Positions 1 through 9,063 are shown, counted from the stretch's first letter. The stretch is DNA of 64,000 bases from Stenotrophomonas sp046736075 (GCF_046736075.1 NZ_CP177163.1:2976001-3040000); one strand, 5' to 3'. Made by a program: numbers and translations. The notes: generated from the letters alone by a model not told the origin.

Positions 1-1
1 G

Positions 2-412
2 GTGGTGGCCTTGATCGCGGTGGTCGGGCTGATCACCGCCAGTGGCATGCGCGGCGGGATCGACGGCATGCGGCTGCGCAACGCCGGCAAGGAAATGGCC
101 AACCAGCTGCGCTACACCCGCACCCAGGCGATCGCCACCGGTGAACGGCAGCGTTTCGTGGTGGACCCGAAGGCACGCACCTGGACCGCTGCCAACGGCC
201 GCCACGGCAGCCTGCCGGCGGCGCTGGAGATCGAGGTCAGCGCGGCGCGGGAAGTTGCGCCGGCGCCCGGCCAGGCCGCCATCGCCTTCTATCCCGATGG
301 CGGTGCCAGCGGCGGGCGGATCGCCTTGAGCGCACGCGATGCCGTGTGGGACATCCAGGTGGGCTGGATAACCGGCGAGGTCCGTTCGGGCATGCGGCGG
401 GAGCGGCCATGA
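2..412 (+). CDS. gspH: Type II secretion minor pseudopilin GspH/XpsH (5' truncated)
   Basis: The frame is open from the first bases of the window, so the prepilin leader and the GFTLIE-type processing site lie upstream and are not seen. What remains is the end of the hydrophobic N-terminal helix (VVALIAVVGLITA), then the typical pseudopilin stretch RNAGKEMANQLRYTRTQAIA and a short beta-rich C-terminus (FYPDGGASGG). GspH is a minor pseudopilin at the tip of the type II secretion pseudopilus. The stop overlaps the start of gspI by ATGA, and the order that follows (I-J-K-L-M-N-D) supports the call more than the short sequence does. Confidence 0.85.
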   Translation: MVALIAVVGLITASGMRGGIDGMRLRNAGKEMANQLRYTRTQAIATGERQRFVVDPKARTWTAANGRHGSLPAALEIEVSAAREVAPAPGQAAIAFYPDGGASGGRIALSARDAVWDIQVGWITGEVRSGMRRERP

Positions 413-831
413 AGCGGCAGCGTGGCTATTCGCTGCTGGAAGTGATTGTCGCGTTCGCGCTGCTGGCGCTGGCGTTGACGTTGCTGCTGGGCAGCCTGTC
501 CGGGGCCTCGCGGCAGGTTGGACAGGCCGACCTGCGTACCCGCGCCGTCCTGCATGCGCAGTCGCTGCTGGACGCCACCGGCGTCGAGGCGCCGCTGCAG
601 CCGGGGCAGACCGCCGGCGAATGGGAGGACGGCCGCTACCGCTGGCAGTTGCAGGTGGAGCCGTTCGTGGACGCGCGTGGCGATGCCGCGCCAGTGGCCA
701 CCGACCCCGCCGCACCCCAGCTGGCCCAGCTCACCCTGCAGGTACGCTGGGGCGACGCCGCCGGCGAGACGATGCAGTGGCGCAGCCTGCGCCTGTTGCC
801 ACCGGCAGCGGCACCGGGAGCGCCCCGATGA
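409..831 (+). CDS. gspI: Type II secretion minor pseudopilin GspI/XpsI
   Basis: The start was chosen at the ATG overlapping the gspH stop (ATGA). It gives a class III prepilin leader, MKRQRGYSLLEVIVAFALLALAL, with Gly before the cleavage point and Glu at mature position 5. About 140 residues is usual for GspI. The protein should be processed and N-methylated by the prepilin peptidase, and GspI is the organising minor pseudopilin of the I-J-K tip complex. The rest is a small globular domain with little conserved sequence. It is translationally coupled at both ends (ATGA overlaps). Confidence 0.9.
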   Translation: MKRQRGYSLLEVIVAFALLALALTLLLGSLSGASRQVGQADLRTRAVLHAQSLLDATGVEAPLQPGQTAGEWEDGRYRWQLQVEPFVDARGDAAPVATDPAAPQLAQLTLQVRWGDAAGETMQWRSLRLLPPAAAPGAPR

Positions 832-1469
832 GGTCGCTTGGGGCACGCGGCCGCGCAGGTTTCACCCTGATCGAAGTCCTGCTGGCCACCGCGCTGCTGG
901 TTGGCGGGCTGGCACTGGCGTTTGCCACGGTGCGTTCGGCGATGGCGATCAGCCAGCGTGGCGAGGCGATGGCGGCGCACAACGAGCGCATGCGTGCCGT
1001 GGAAGGTTTCCTGCGCCGCCGCCTGGCGATGGCCACGCGCACCGCCACCACGCCGCCGGACCCTACCCGCGAGCCGGTGTACTTCGTCGGTGAGGCGCAG
1101 CGCATGCTGTTCGTGTCCGAGCTGCCGGGCTACCTCGGCCGGGGCGGGCCGTACCTGCACGAGCTGGCGCTGCGCCCCGACGGCCGCAGCCAACGCCTGG
1201 AGCTGGCTCTCACCCTGGTGCAGAACGGCGAGCGCATCGAGGAAACCCCGCCGCGCGCGCCGGAACTGCTGGCCGACGCGCTGCGCGGCGTGCAGTTCCG
1301 TTATCGCGGTATCGATCCGCGCACTGGCGAACTGGGCCCGTGGCAGGACCGCTGGGATGACACCCGGCGCCTGCCGCTGCTGGTTTCCATCGATGTGCAG
1401 CCGGCAGAGGGACTGGCCTGGCCGACCCTGGTGGTGGCGCTGTCGCAGCAGCAGGCCGCACGCCCATGA
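828..1469 (+). CDS. gspJ: Type II secretion minor pseudopilin GspJ/XpsJ
   Basis: The ATG overlaps the gspI stop and gives the leader MRSLGARGRAGFTLIEVLLATALLVG, a textbook type IV prepilin site (G^FTLIE). At 213 residues it has the usual GspJ length, with the GspJ-like region ELLADALRGVQFRYRG...LPLLVSIDV near the C-terminus. GspJ joins GspI and GspK in the pseudopilus tip that pushes folded exoproteins through the secretin. It ends in an ATGA overlap with gspK, consistent with one co-translated message. Confidence 0.92.
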   Translation: MRSLGARGRAGFTLIEVLLATALLVGGLALAFATVRSAMAISQRGEAMAAHNERMRAVEGFLRRRLAMATRTATTPPDPTREPVYFVGEAQRMLFVSELPGYLGRGGPYLHELALRPDGRSQRLELALTLVQNGERIEETPPRAPELLADALRGVQFRYRGIDPRTGELGPWQDRWDDTRRLPLLVSIDVQPAEGLAWPTLVVALSQQQAARP

Positions 1470-2332
1470 CGCGGCGCACGCGGGGCGCCGCGCTGGTGCT
1501 GGTGCTGTGGCTGATCGCCCTGCTGACGGCCGTGGTCGGCGCCTATGCGCTCACCGCACGGGTGGAACATCTGCAGCAGCGCGTGATCGGCGATGACGCG
1601 ATCGGCCAGGAACATGCGCGTGCGGGCCTGGAATACGCACTGCATCGCCTGCAGGCCAGTGCCACGCAGCCGGCATGGGTCCCGGACGGCCGGCGCTACC
1701 GCTGGCAGTTCGATGAACGCCGCATCGACCTGCGCATCGTCGATGAAAACGGCAAGATCAATCTCAACCTGGCCGATGCGGCGCTGTTGTCCGGCTTCCT
1801 GCGTGCGCTGGGCGAACCGCCGCCGCGCGCCCAGCAACTGGCCGGGGCGATCCTCGACTGGCGCGATGCCGACAACCTCAAACAGCCCGGTGGCGGCGCG
1901 GAAACCGCGGATTACCAGGCGGCCGGGCTGCCCTATGGTGCGCGCAACGCACGCTTCGACAGCCTTGGCGAACTGCAGCGCGTGCTTGGCATGGATGCGG
2001 ATCTGTATGCGCGCATGGAGCCGATGCTGACGCTGTACAGCCGCCAGTCGCGTCCGGACCCGCGCTTCGCCGCCGGCCCGGTGCTGAGCGCGCTGGGGCT
2101 GGATGCCGAGCGCCTGCTGGCCGAGCGCGAGCGGGCGCAGGCGGCGGTCGAGGCCGGTGTTCCCACTGCACCGCTTGCCACCGGCGGCGGCACCTATAGT
2201 ATCGAGAGCCGCGCCACGGATGCGCGGGGCCGTGTTTCGGTGTTGCACGCCGTCGTGCGGATGGGGTCGGCGGGTACGCCGGGAAGGGTCTACACAGTGT
2301 TTCGCTGGGAACAGGGAATGGCAGCACGATGA
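1466..2332 (+). CDS. gspK: Type II secretion minor pseudopilin GspK/XpsK
   Basis: The N-terminus MTRRTRGAALVLVLWLIALLTAVVGAYALTAR is a GspK-type prepilin leader, which typically lacks the Glu at mature position 5. It is followed by the long alpha domain that makes GspK the largest minor pseudopilin. The conserved block (I)DLRIVDENGKINLN, 'ILDWRDAD' and 'FDSLGELQRVLGMDADLY' are family hallmarks. The length of 288 residues fits. GspK caps the pseudopilus tip. It is coupled by ATGA to gspJ and gspL. Confidence 0.92.
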   Translation: MTRRTRGAALVLVLWLIALLTAVVGAYALTARVEHLQQRVIGDDAIGQEHARAGLEYALHRLQASATQPAWVPDGRRYRWQFDERRIDLRIVDENGKINLNLADAALLSGFLRALGEPPPRAQQLAGAILDWRDADNLKQPGGGAETADYQAAGLPYGARNARFDSLGELQRVLGMDADLYARMEPMLTLYSRQSRPDPRFAAGPVLSALGLDAERLLAERERAQAAVEAGVPTAPLATGGGTYSIESRATDARGRVSVLHAVVRMGSAGTPGRVYTVFRWEQGMAAR

Positions 2333-3489
2333 CGGCATGGCGTGACAGTCTGGTGCGGGCGCAGGGGCAGATGGCGCCGGGTGTGGGCCGTGGCCTGCGC
2401 TGGTGGCGGCGTTCGCTGCTGGCATGGTTGCCGGCGCGCTGGCAGTGGGCGCTGGGCTGGTCGCGCTCGCGCCTGCTGCTGTCTGCGCACGCGGGGCAGG
2501 TGCGCCTCATGCAGGAAACCGGTGCGGTGATCGGCCCGGTGGCCGAGGTGCCGCTCTCGACCTCGCCGGACGCCCTGGACCGCCTGCTCGACGCGCGCCT
2601 GCGCACCCTGCCACGGCATTGGCTGCTGCCCGCTTCGGCGGTGTTGCGGCGGCCCTTGCGGCTGCCGGCCGCCGCGGCCGAACGGCTGCACGACGTGGTG
2701 CGTTTCGAGATCGACCGGCAAACCCCGTTCGATGCCAGCCAGGTGTCCTTCGATGTGCGTGAGCTCGGCGTGCTCGACGACGGGCAGCTCCAGGTGGAAC
2801 TGGTGGTGGTGCCGCTGCAGGCGCTGGCGCAGTGGTCGCAGCAGTTCGGGGCGTGGTCGCAGGGCCTGGCCGGGCTGGATGCACTCGATGCAGCGGGCGT
2901 GCCCCTCGGCGTGAACCTGCTGCCGCCCGCACAGCGCCAGGCCACGCGCGATCCGATGCGACGCTGGAATCTGCTGCTGGGCGCGGCCAGCCTGCTGCTG
3001 CTGGTGCTTGCCGGCCTGCAGCTGCTGGACAACCGCCAGGCCGCGGCCGAGCGCCTGCGGACCCAGGTGGATGCCGCCGCGCGCGATGCCCGCCAGGTGG
3101 CCACCGAGCGCCAGCAGCTGCAGTCGCTGGTGGACGGTGCGGCGTTCCTGGAGCAACAGCGCGGGCGCCATGCCAGCAGCGTGGAAATCTGGAACGAACT
3201 GACCCGGCTGCTGCCCGACGGTACCTATCTGGAGAAGATGTCCATCGAAGGCAACGCGCTGCAGTTGATCGGGCTCAGTCGCGAGGCCTCGCAGCTGGTG
3301 CCGCTGCTGCAGGTGTCGCCGTTGTGGCGCAAGGTCAACCTGACCGGCGTACTGCAGGCCGACGGGGGCGCTGCCGGCCGCGACCGCTTCACCCTGACCG
3401 CCGAGCTGCAGCCGCTGCCCACCCCGGGCGCCGCACCCACCCCGCCAACGCCGGAGGGTGCCAATGGCACAACCAACGACTCGCCGTGA
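2329..3489 (+). CDS. gspL: Type II secretion inner-membrane protein GspL/XpsL (PilN-like C-terminus)
   Basis: The product has 386 residues. The cytoplasmic N-terminal half (about 40-200) has the actin-like GspL/PilM fold signature 'VVRFEIDRQTPFDASQVSFDVREL'. One transmembrane helix lies near residues 212-228, followed by a PilN/ferredoxin-like periplasmic part with a coiled coil (AERLRTQVDAAARDARQVATERQQLQ) and 'LTRLLPDGTYLEKMSIEG'. GspL anchors the GspE ATPase to the inner-membrane platform with GspM. The PilN-like tail is characteristic of the Xanthomonas XpsL variant. The end of the gene overlaps gspM by 26 bases. Confidence 0.9.
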   Translation: MTAWRDSLVRAQGQMAPGVGRGLRWWRRSLLAWLPARWQWALGWSRSRLLLSAHAGQVRLMQETGAVIGPVAEVPLSTSPDALDRLLDARLRTLPRHWLLPASAVLRRPLRLPAAAAERLHDVVRFEIDRQTPFDASQVSFDVRELGVLDDGQLQVELVVVPLQALAQWSQQFGAWSQGLAGLDALDAAGVPLGVNLLPPAQRQATRDPMRRWNLLLGAASLLLLVLAGLQLLDNRQAAAERLRTQVDAAARDARQVATERQQLQSLVDGAAFLEQQRGRHASSVEIWNELTRLLPDGTYLEKMSIEGNALQLIGLSREASQLVPLLQVSPLWRKVNLTGVLQADGGAAGRDRFTLTAELQPLPTPGAAPTPPTPEGANGTTNDSP

Positions 3490-4228
3490 CCGGTGGTTGG
3501 CGCTGGCGCTGCTGATCGCGGTGATCGGCCTGGCCTACCTGCTGCTGGTGCACCCGTGGTTCACCCAGCCGCTGCGCGCCATCGACGCCGACATTGCCGG
3601 GCTGCAGGAACGCGGGCAGCGCGTGCAGGCCCAGCTGCAGCAGCGCACGCAGGTGGCGCAGGGCCTGGTCCAGGCGCGCACGGCGCTGCAGGGTCGCCCC
3701 GGTTTCCTGCGCGAAGCCACCGCCGAATCGGCGGCTGCCGCGCTGTCCACGCGGCTGCAGGATGCGGTCGCATCGGCCAGCCCGGGCAACCGCAGCTGCA
3801 CGATCAGCAACCGCTCGCCGCTGCCGGACACCACACCGGATGCGCGCTTCGCCCGCGTGGCGCTGCAGGTGCGGCTGCGCTGCGGCGTGCCGGAAATGGC
3901 TGCCGTGCTGCACACGCTGGAGACCGGCACGCCACGGCTGTTCATCGACAACCTCAACCTGCTCGCGCAGCGGTTCCAGCAGTCGCCGAGCGAAACCGGC
4001 ACTGGCCTGGACGTGTCCTTCGAGCTGGTGGGGTATCTCAGTGACAGCGCCACCGACGGCATCGCGCAGGCGCCTGTAGCCGACGGTGCCGCGGCCGCTG
4101 CCGCTGCCGCTGCATCCGCAACGGCAGGCGCCGCGCCGGCGATGGGGGATGCGATGGCCGCGCCGTCCACGCCGGTGGGCACGGACGGCGGCGCCGTACC
4201 GGACGAGGAGGGCGCCCATGAAAATTGA
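3464..4228 (+). CDS. gspM: Type II secretion platform protein GspM/XpsM
   Basis: The ATG at 3464 is preferred over an in-frame GTG six bases earlier because a GGAGGG Shine-Dalgarno sits five bases before it. The product has a short cytosolic tail, one transmembrane helix (WLALALLIAVIGLAYLLLV), a coiled coil and a ferredoxin-like PilO/GspM-b domain. The C-terminal 45 residues are an Ala-rich low-complexity tail ending in acidic residues. GspM is the partner of GspL in the assembly platform. It overlaps gspL by 26 bases and gspN by 11 bases. Confidence 0.85.
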   Translation: MAQPTTRRDRWLALALLIAVIGLAYLLLVHPWFTQPLRAIDADIAGLQERGQRVQAQLQQRTQVAQGLVQARTALQGRPGFLREATAESAAAALSTRLQDAVASASPGNRSCTISNRSPLPDTTPDARFARVALQVRLRCGVPEMAAVLHTLETGTPRLFIDNLNLLAQRFQQSPSETGTGLDVSFELVGYLSDSATDGIAQAPVADGAAAAAAAAASATAGAAPAMGDAMAAPSTPVGTDGGAVPDEEGAHEN

Positions 4229-5024
4229 AGTGGCGCCCCTGCGCACCTGGTGGCTGGCCGCGGTACTGGCCTGGGCCGCCGCGATCTGGCTGGCGACCCT
4301 GTTCGGGCTGGGCGGTCGCCTGGGCCCCGCGCCGCCGGCCGAACGGGGCGCCACCGCCTTGCCGGTGCTGCCGCCCGCCGCCCCCGAGCGCATGGCCACG
4401 GCCGCGACCTACGCCGACATCGGCACGCGCCCGCTGTTTGCCGAAGACCGCCTGCCCCGGCCCTATCTGCTGGGCGGCAGCGAACCGGGCGCGACCAGCA
4501 CGGTCAGCCTGACCGGGGTACTGCTCACCGACAGCTTCGCGATGGCCATTCTCACCACCGACCAGCACCAGTCGTTGCGCCTGCGCCTCAACGGCGATGC
4601 CGTGAACGGCTGGCAGCTTCTGGCGCTGGAGCCGCGCCGCGCCACCGTCGCCGGCCCCGGCGGCACCCAGGTGCTGGAGCTGCCTGTGTTCAACGGGCAG
4701 GGCGGCGAGCCGCCCACCGTGCTGGGCAACCCCACCCCCGGTGGTGGCGTGCCGCCGGCCGGTCAGCCGATGCCGCCGCTGCCGCCGGCGGCCTCGGCCG
4801 CTGCCCAGGCCCGGCCCACCAACGGCCCATCGCCCGCGCCCGTGGCGCGCCCGGTCACGCCACCGGCAGCGCCGGCGCCGGCGCAGAACGAAGGCCCCAG
4901 CGAAGAACAGATGAGTGCGATCCGCGAGCGCATCCAGGCGCGCCGCCAGCAGCTGCAGCAACAGCAGCAACAACAACAGTCGTCGCAGCGACCGCCCGCG
5001 GGCGGCTCCGGCCAAAACCCTTAG
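4218..5024 (+). CDS. gspN: Type II secretion protein GspN/XpsN (GspC-like connector)
   Basis: The start ATG lies inside the end of gspM. The 268-residue product has an N-terminal transmembrane helix (WWLAAVLAWAAAIWLATLFGL) and then a GspC-type homology region (YADIGTRPLFAEDRLP...VSLTGVLLTDSFAMAILTT), followed by a Pro/Ala-rich stretch and a Gln-rich tail with eight consecutive Gln. In the xps system, N lies directly before the secretin gene D, as here, and is known to link the inner-membrane complex to the secretin. No PDZ domain is present. Confidence 0.82.
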   Translation: MKIEVAPLRTWWLAAVLAWAAAIWLATLFGLGGRLGPAPPAERGATALPVLPPAAPERMATAATYADIGTRPLFAEDRLPRPYLLGGSEPGATSTVSLTGVLLTDSFAMAILTTDQHQSLRLRLNGDAVNGWQLLALEPRRATVAGPGGTQVLELPVFNGQGGEPPTVLGNPTPGGGVPPAGQPMPPLPPAASAAAQARPTNGPSPAPVARPVTPPAAPAPAQNEGPSEEQMSAIRERIQARRQQLQQQQQQQQSSQRPPAGGSGQNP

Positions 5025-5033
5025 AGTGAAAGC

Positions 5034-7232
5034 ATGACACTGCGTCTTTTCCCGATTTCCTTTGCCGTGGCCCTGCTGGTGGGCTGCGCCACCGTGCCTG
5101 CTCCCGAAGTGCGTCGCGACGCGGTGCTGGATGGGCCGCACCAGGTGGTGGCCGGCGACGGCTCGCGCGAAGGCGTGGCCACCGAGGGCCTGGAGGCCGG
5201 CGCACCGCAGGCGGTGATCCGCCGCGGTACCGGCACCATGATCAACCGCAGCGCGGCTGCGGCGCCGCAGCCGGCGCTTGCGCAGGCCGGCAGCGGGCAG
5301 GCCACGTTCAATTTCGAAGGCGAGTCGGTGCACGCCGTGGTCAAGGCGATCCTCGGCGACATGCTCGGGCAGAACTACGTGATCGCGCCCGGCGTGCAGG
5401 GCACCGTGACGCTGGCCACGCCCAAGCCGGTGTCGTCGGCGCAGGCGCTGAACCTGCTGGAGATGGTGCTGGGCTGGAACAACGCGCGCATGGTCTACAG
5501 CGGCGGCCGCTACAACATCGTCGCCGCCGACCAGGCGCTGGCCGGTACGGTTGCGCCGAGCACCGCCCCGGCCGCCAGCGCGCGCGGCTTCGAGGTGCGC
5601 GTGGTGCCGCTGCAGTTCATCTCCGCCACGGAGATGAAGAAGGTGCTGGAGCCGTATGCGCGTCCCAATGCGATCGTCAACGTGGACAGCGGGCGCAACG
5701 TGATCACCCTCGGCGGCACCCGCAGCGAACTGGAAAACTACCTGCGCACCGTGGAGATCTTCGACGTCGACTGGCTGTCGGGCATGTCCGTGGGCGTGTT
5801 CCCGATCCAGTCGGGCAAGGCCGAACAGGTTGCCGCGGATCTGGAGAAGGTGTTCGGCGAAGAGAGCAAAACCCCCAGCGCGGGCATGTTCCGCTTCCTG
5901 CCGCTGGAGAATGCCAACGCGGTGCTGGTGATCACCCCGCAGGCACGCTACCTGGACCAGATCCAGCAGTGGCTGGACCGCATCGACACCGCCGGCGGCA
6001 GTGCCCGCCTGTTCTCCTACGAACTGCGCTACGTCAAGGCCAAGGACCTGGCCGAGCGCCTGGCCGAGGCCTTCGCCAGCGAGAACGGCCGTGGCCGTGG
6101 CAGCAGCACCTCGCTGGCGCCAGGGGGATCGCAGATGGATGTCGGCAGCCGCGACCTGGGCGGCAACACCAACAACATCAGCACCACCGGCAGCGGCAAC
6201 GGCAGCAGCCGCGGCGGACTGGGCGACGGCAGCATGAGCCTGCCGCAGCGGCAGGCGGGCAACGCCAGCTTCAACCTGGAAGTGCAGGGCGACAGCGTCG
6301 GCGTGTCCGCCGTGGAAGAAACCAACACCCTGCTGGTGCGATCCACCCCGCAGGCATGGCGCTCCATCCGCGAGGTGATCGAGAAACTCGACGTGATGCC
6401 GATGCAGGTGCACATCGAGGCGCAGGTGGCCGAGGTATCGCTCACCGGCGACCTCAGCTACGGCGTCAACTGGTTCTTCGAGCAGGCTGTGGCCACCGGC
6501 AAGACCGAAAGCGGTGTGGACCTGCCGAGCGCGCTGGGCCGTTCCATCTGGGGCAGCATCTCCGGCGTGGTCGGTGACGGTGGCGTGGGCTGGACCTTCC
6601 TTGGCAAGAACGCGGCGGCCGTGGTGTCCGCGCTGGACAAGGTCAGCAACCTGCGCCTGCTGCAGACCCCGTCCATCTTTGTGCGCAACAACGCCGAAGC
6701 CACGCTCAACGTCGGTACCCAGATCCCGATCAACTCGGTCTCGGTCAACACCGGCGTTGGCGGCGACAACACCTACAGCCAGGTGCAGTACCTCGATACC
6801 GGCGTGATCCTCAAGGTGCGCCCGCGCATCACCCGCGACGGCGTGGTGTTCCTGGACATCGTGCAGGAAGTCAGCTCGGCAGGCGCGATTCCCGCCGGCT
6901 GTGATCCGACCAAGACCACCTGCAACCCGCCGATCAACACCCGCAAGATCTCCACCGAGGCCGCCGTGCAGAGTGGCGACACCATCATGCTGGCCGGCCT
7001 GATCACCAATTCCGACGAAGACGGCAGCAACGGCGTGCCGGGGCTGAGCAAGATCCCGGTACTGGGCGCCCTGTTCGGCAGGAAGACCCAGAACAGCGGG
7101 CGTTCGGAAGTGATCGTGCTGCTCACCCCGACGATCGTGCGCAACGCGCAGGAGTCGCGCAAGCTCACCGACGAGTACAGCAGCCGCTTCCGCGCGATGG
7201 AGCCGTTCCCGAACCACCCGAAGAAGAACTGA
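5034..7232 (+). CDS. gspD: Type II secretion outer-membrane secretin GspD/XpsD
   Basis: The product has 732 residues. The N-terminus has a lipobox (LLVGC, Cys18), so it is predicted to be a lipoprotein. N0-N3 domains follow (FNFEGESVHAVVKAILGDML..., LPLENANAVLVITPQ). A Gly/Ser/Asn-rich insert lies near residues 360-405, and the C-terminal secretin channel carries the signature VPGLSKIPVLGALF near residue 670. It forms the multimeric outer-membrane pore through which folded enzymes leave. It is separated from gspN by nine bases and ends the operon. An imperfect GC-rich stem follows but has no U-tract. Confidence 0.95.
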   Translation: MTLRLFPISFAVALLVGCATVPAPEVRRDAVLDGPHQVVAGDGSREGVATEGLEAGAPQAVIRRGTGTMINRSAAAAPQPALAQAGSGQATFNFEGESVHAVVKAILGDMLGQNYVIAPGVQGTVTLATPKPVSSAQALNLLEMVLGWNNARMVYSGGRYNIVAADQALAGTVAPSTAPAASARGFEVRVVPLQFISATEMKKVLEPYARPNAIVNVDSGRNVITLGGTRSELENYLRTVEIFDVDWLSGMSVGVFPIQSGKAEQVAADLEKVFGEESKTPSAGMFRFLPLENANAVLVITPQARYLDQIQQWLDRIDTAGGSARLFSYELRYVKAKDLAERLAEAFASENGRGRGSSTSLAPGGSQMDVGSRDLGGNTNNISTTGSGNGSSRGGLGDGSMSLPQRQAGNASFNLEVQGDSVGVSAVEETNTLLVRSTPQAWRSIREVIEKLDVMPMQVHIEAQVAEVSLTGDLSYGVNWFFEQAVATGKTESGVDLPSALGRSIWGSISGVVGDGGVGWTFLGKNAAAVVSALDKVSNLRLLQTPSIFVRNNAEATLNVGTQIPINSVSVNTGVGGDNTYSQVQYLDTGVILKVRPRITRDGVVFLDIVQEVSSAGAIPAGCDPTKTTCNPPINTRKISTEAAVQSGDTIMLAGLITNSDEDGSNGVPGLSKIPVLGALFGRKTQNSGRSEVIVLLTPTIVRNAQESRKLTDEYSSRFRAMEPFPNHPKKN

Positions 7233-7297
7233 CGCGCGCACCCCGCGCCGCCTGTTAGGCTGCGCGCATCCGGCAGCCACCACAGACAGGGGAAGCG

Positions 7298-8152
7298 ATG
7301 GGGACGATCGTGTTGCTGCCGATCGGCGTCGACGACACCGCCCTGGACCAGTGCCTGGGCGCCCTGGAGGCCGGCACCGCGCCCAACACGGCGGTGTGGC
7401 TGGCCGACGACGGGCAGGCCGGGCCGCGGGCGCAGGCGGTGATCGAACACTGGCTGGCCCATACGCAGCTGCGCGCCGAGTACACCCGGCGTGCGCGCAG
7501 CATCGGCGAGGTGGCCCACCTGGATGAGATGCTGCAGGCCTGCGCCGGTGCCGACGTGGTGGTGCTGGCGCCCGATGCGATCCCGGCGCCGGGCTGGCTG
7601 CAGCACCTGGAGGCCTGCTTCGCGCACGATCCGTCGATCGGCTCGGCCACGCCCTGGTGCAATGCCGGTGAAACCGCTGCCTGGCCACGCCTGGGCGAAA
7701 TCAATCCGGTCCCCGAGGCGCTCGACGCGCTGGCCCATGCCTGCGCGTCGTTGCCGCCGCTGCACCCGGAACTGCCGTCGGCGGTGACCCATGCAGTGCT
7801 GCTGCGCGGCAATGCGCGGCGCAAGGCCGGGGGCCTGGACGCGCACAGCTATGGCTCCTGGAATGCCGCGCTGATCGACCTGAGCCTGCGCATGGCCGGG
7901 CTGGGCTGGCGCAATGCACTGTGCGAAACCGCCTTCGTCGCGCGGGCCGACGAGGGCCAGGCGCACGATGGCGACATGGACGCGCTGGGCACGCGCTGGC
8001 CCGGCTGGCGGCCGCGGCTGGCCGCATTTCTGATGGGCGACCCGCTGCGCCAGGCACGCCAGGCGCTGCAGCAGGGGTACCAGCAGGCGATAATGCCGCG
8101 CGCACAGGGCGACCTGTTCGCGCCGCCCGCCGCACCGGAGTCCCCCGCTTGA
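7298..8152 (+). CDS. Glycosyltransferase family 2-like protein
   Basis: The product has 284 residues and starts at an ATG with AGGGGAAG upstream. The N-terminus (MGTIVLLPIGVDDTALDQCLGALEAGT...VWLADDGQAGPRAQAVIEHWL) has the nucleotide-sugar fold of GT-A enzymes, and the region CAGADVVVLAPDAIPAPGWLQHLEACF occupies the place of the donor-binding DxD segment, here 'APDAIPAPGW'. No transmembrane helix is visible, so it is probably cytoplasmic. Its stop overlaps the start of the next glycosyltransferase, so the pair is co-translated. The sugar acceptor is unknown. It may be an O-antigen-like or protein glycosylation enzyme. Confidence 0.65.
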   Translation: MGTIVLLPIGVDDTALDQCLGALEAGTAPNTAVWLADDGQAGPRAQAVIEHWLAHTQLRAEYTRRARSIGEVAHLDEMLQACAGADVVVLAPDAIPAPGWLQHLEACFAHDPSIGSATPWCNAGETAAWPRLGEINPVPEALDALAHACASLPPLHPELPSAVTHAVLLRGNARRKAGGLDAHSYGSWNAALIDLSLRMAGLGWRNALCETAFVARADEGQAHDGDMDALGTRWPGWRPRLAAFLMGDPLRQARQALQQGYQQAIMPRAQGDLFAPPAAPESPA

Positions 8153-8994
8153 GCCACGCCATCGCCGCCATCATCGTCAGCTACCAGAGCGGCAGCACCC
8201 TTGACGCCTGCCTGACCCGGCTGCGCGCCGCCCACGATGTCGTCGAGATCCGCGTGGTCGACAACGGCTCGACCGATGCCACGCTGGACATCGTGCAGCG
8301 CCACGCCACGGCGGACGCGCGCGTGCGTTTCATCGCCAATCCGGACAACCCCGGTTTTGCTGCCGCCAACAACCAGGGCGTGGCCGACTGCGAGGCGCCG
8401 TGGCTGGCGTTCATCAACCCCGACCTGCTGGTCGCGCCGGACACGCTGTCGCTGCTGTGCGCACGCGCTGCGGCACTGGGCGACTGCCTGCTCGGCGTGG
8501 AACAGGTGGACGAGGACGGTCGGCGCGATGACGCGGTGCGCCGCCGCGATCCGGATTTTGCCGCGATGCTGCGCCACCCCGGCCGTGGCGCGCGCCTGGC
8601 CATCCCGGCCGATCCCGCCCAGACCCTGCAGGTGGTGCCGGCCCTGTCCGGTGCGCTGCTGCTGATGCCCCGGGCGCTGTTCGACCGGCTTGGCGGCTGG
8701 GATGCCGGCTACCGCCTGCATGCCGAAGACCTGGACCTGTGCCGCCGTGCCCGCGATGCCGGGGCGGTGGTGGCAATCGCCAACGACCTGCAGGTCATCC
8801 ACGTGCGCGGCGTGTCCAGCCGCTCGCGGCCGTTCTTCGTCGAATGGCACAAACACCGCGGGCTGTGGCGCTACTTCCGCAAGTTCGAGGCGCCGCGCCG
8901 CAACCTGCTGGTGCAGGGCGCGGTCTGGGCGGCCATCTGGGCCCACGCCGCGGCGCAGGTGCCGCGGCTGCTGCGGGCACGGCGCCGGACCTGA
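8149..8994 (+). CDS. Glycosyltransferase family 2 (rhamnosyltransferase-like)
   Basis: The start was taken as the TTG overlapping the previous stop (TTGA), with GGAG eight bases upstream, because SHAIAAIIVSYQSGSTLDACL is the canonical first beta strand of GT2 enzymes. Motifs are VVDNGSTDAT, NPDNPGFAAANNQG and the metal-binding region LAFINPDLLV, then the ED-like 'YRLHAEDLDLCRRARDAG'. This is the pattern of the WcaA/RfbN-type rhamnosyltransferases. The product has 281 residues. It has no membrane anchor, although a hydrophobic amphipathic C-terminus (LVQGAVWAAIWAHAAAQVP) may touch the membrane. The substrate is unknown. Confidence 0.8.
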   Translation: MSHAIAAIIVSYQSGSTLDACLTRLRAAHDVVEIRVVDNGSTDATLDIVQRHATADARVRFIANPDNPGFAAANNQGVADCEAPWLAFINPDLLVAPDTLSLLCARAAALGDCLLGVEQVDEDGRRDDAVRRRDPDFAAMLRHPGRGARLAIPADPAQTLQVVPALSGALLLMPRALFDRLGGWDAGYRLHAEDLDLCRRARDAGAVVAIANDLQVIHVRGVSSRSRPFFVEWHKHRGLWRYFRKFEAPRRNLLVQGAVWAAIWAHAAAQVPRLLRARRRT

Positions 8995-9012
8995 GCCCGC
9001 GCCGAGATGAAC

Positions 9013-9034
9013 GCGTGGCCAAACGCGGCCACGC
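9013..9034. other. Perfect 8-bp stem-loop between the glycosyltransferase and pncB
   Basis: GCGTGGCC and GGCCACGC flank a six-base loop about 20 bases after the glycosyltransferase stop. There is no U-tract, so intrinsic termination is doubtful. It may be a weak terminator or an mRNA 3' stem. Confidence 0.4.
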
Positions 9035-9063
9035 CCGTATGCCGGCGATCACCACGCGCGGCG

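Noticed and set aside
7234..7267. GCGCGCA/TGCGCGC inverted repeat after gspD as terminator
   Set aside because: Only a 7-bp stem with a 20-base loop and no U-tract. Such pairs are common by chance at this GC content.
4038..7688. Long minus-strand open frame opposite gspN, gspD and the first glycosyltransferase
   Set aside because: Same reason: composition-driven and low complexity, and the plus strand encodes clear type II secretion proteins.
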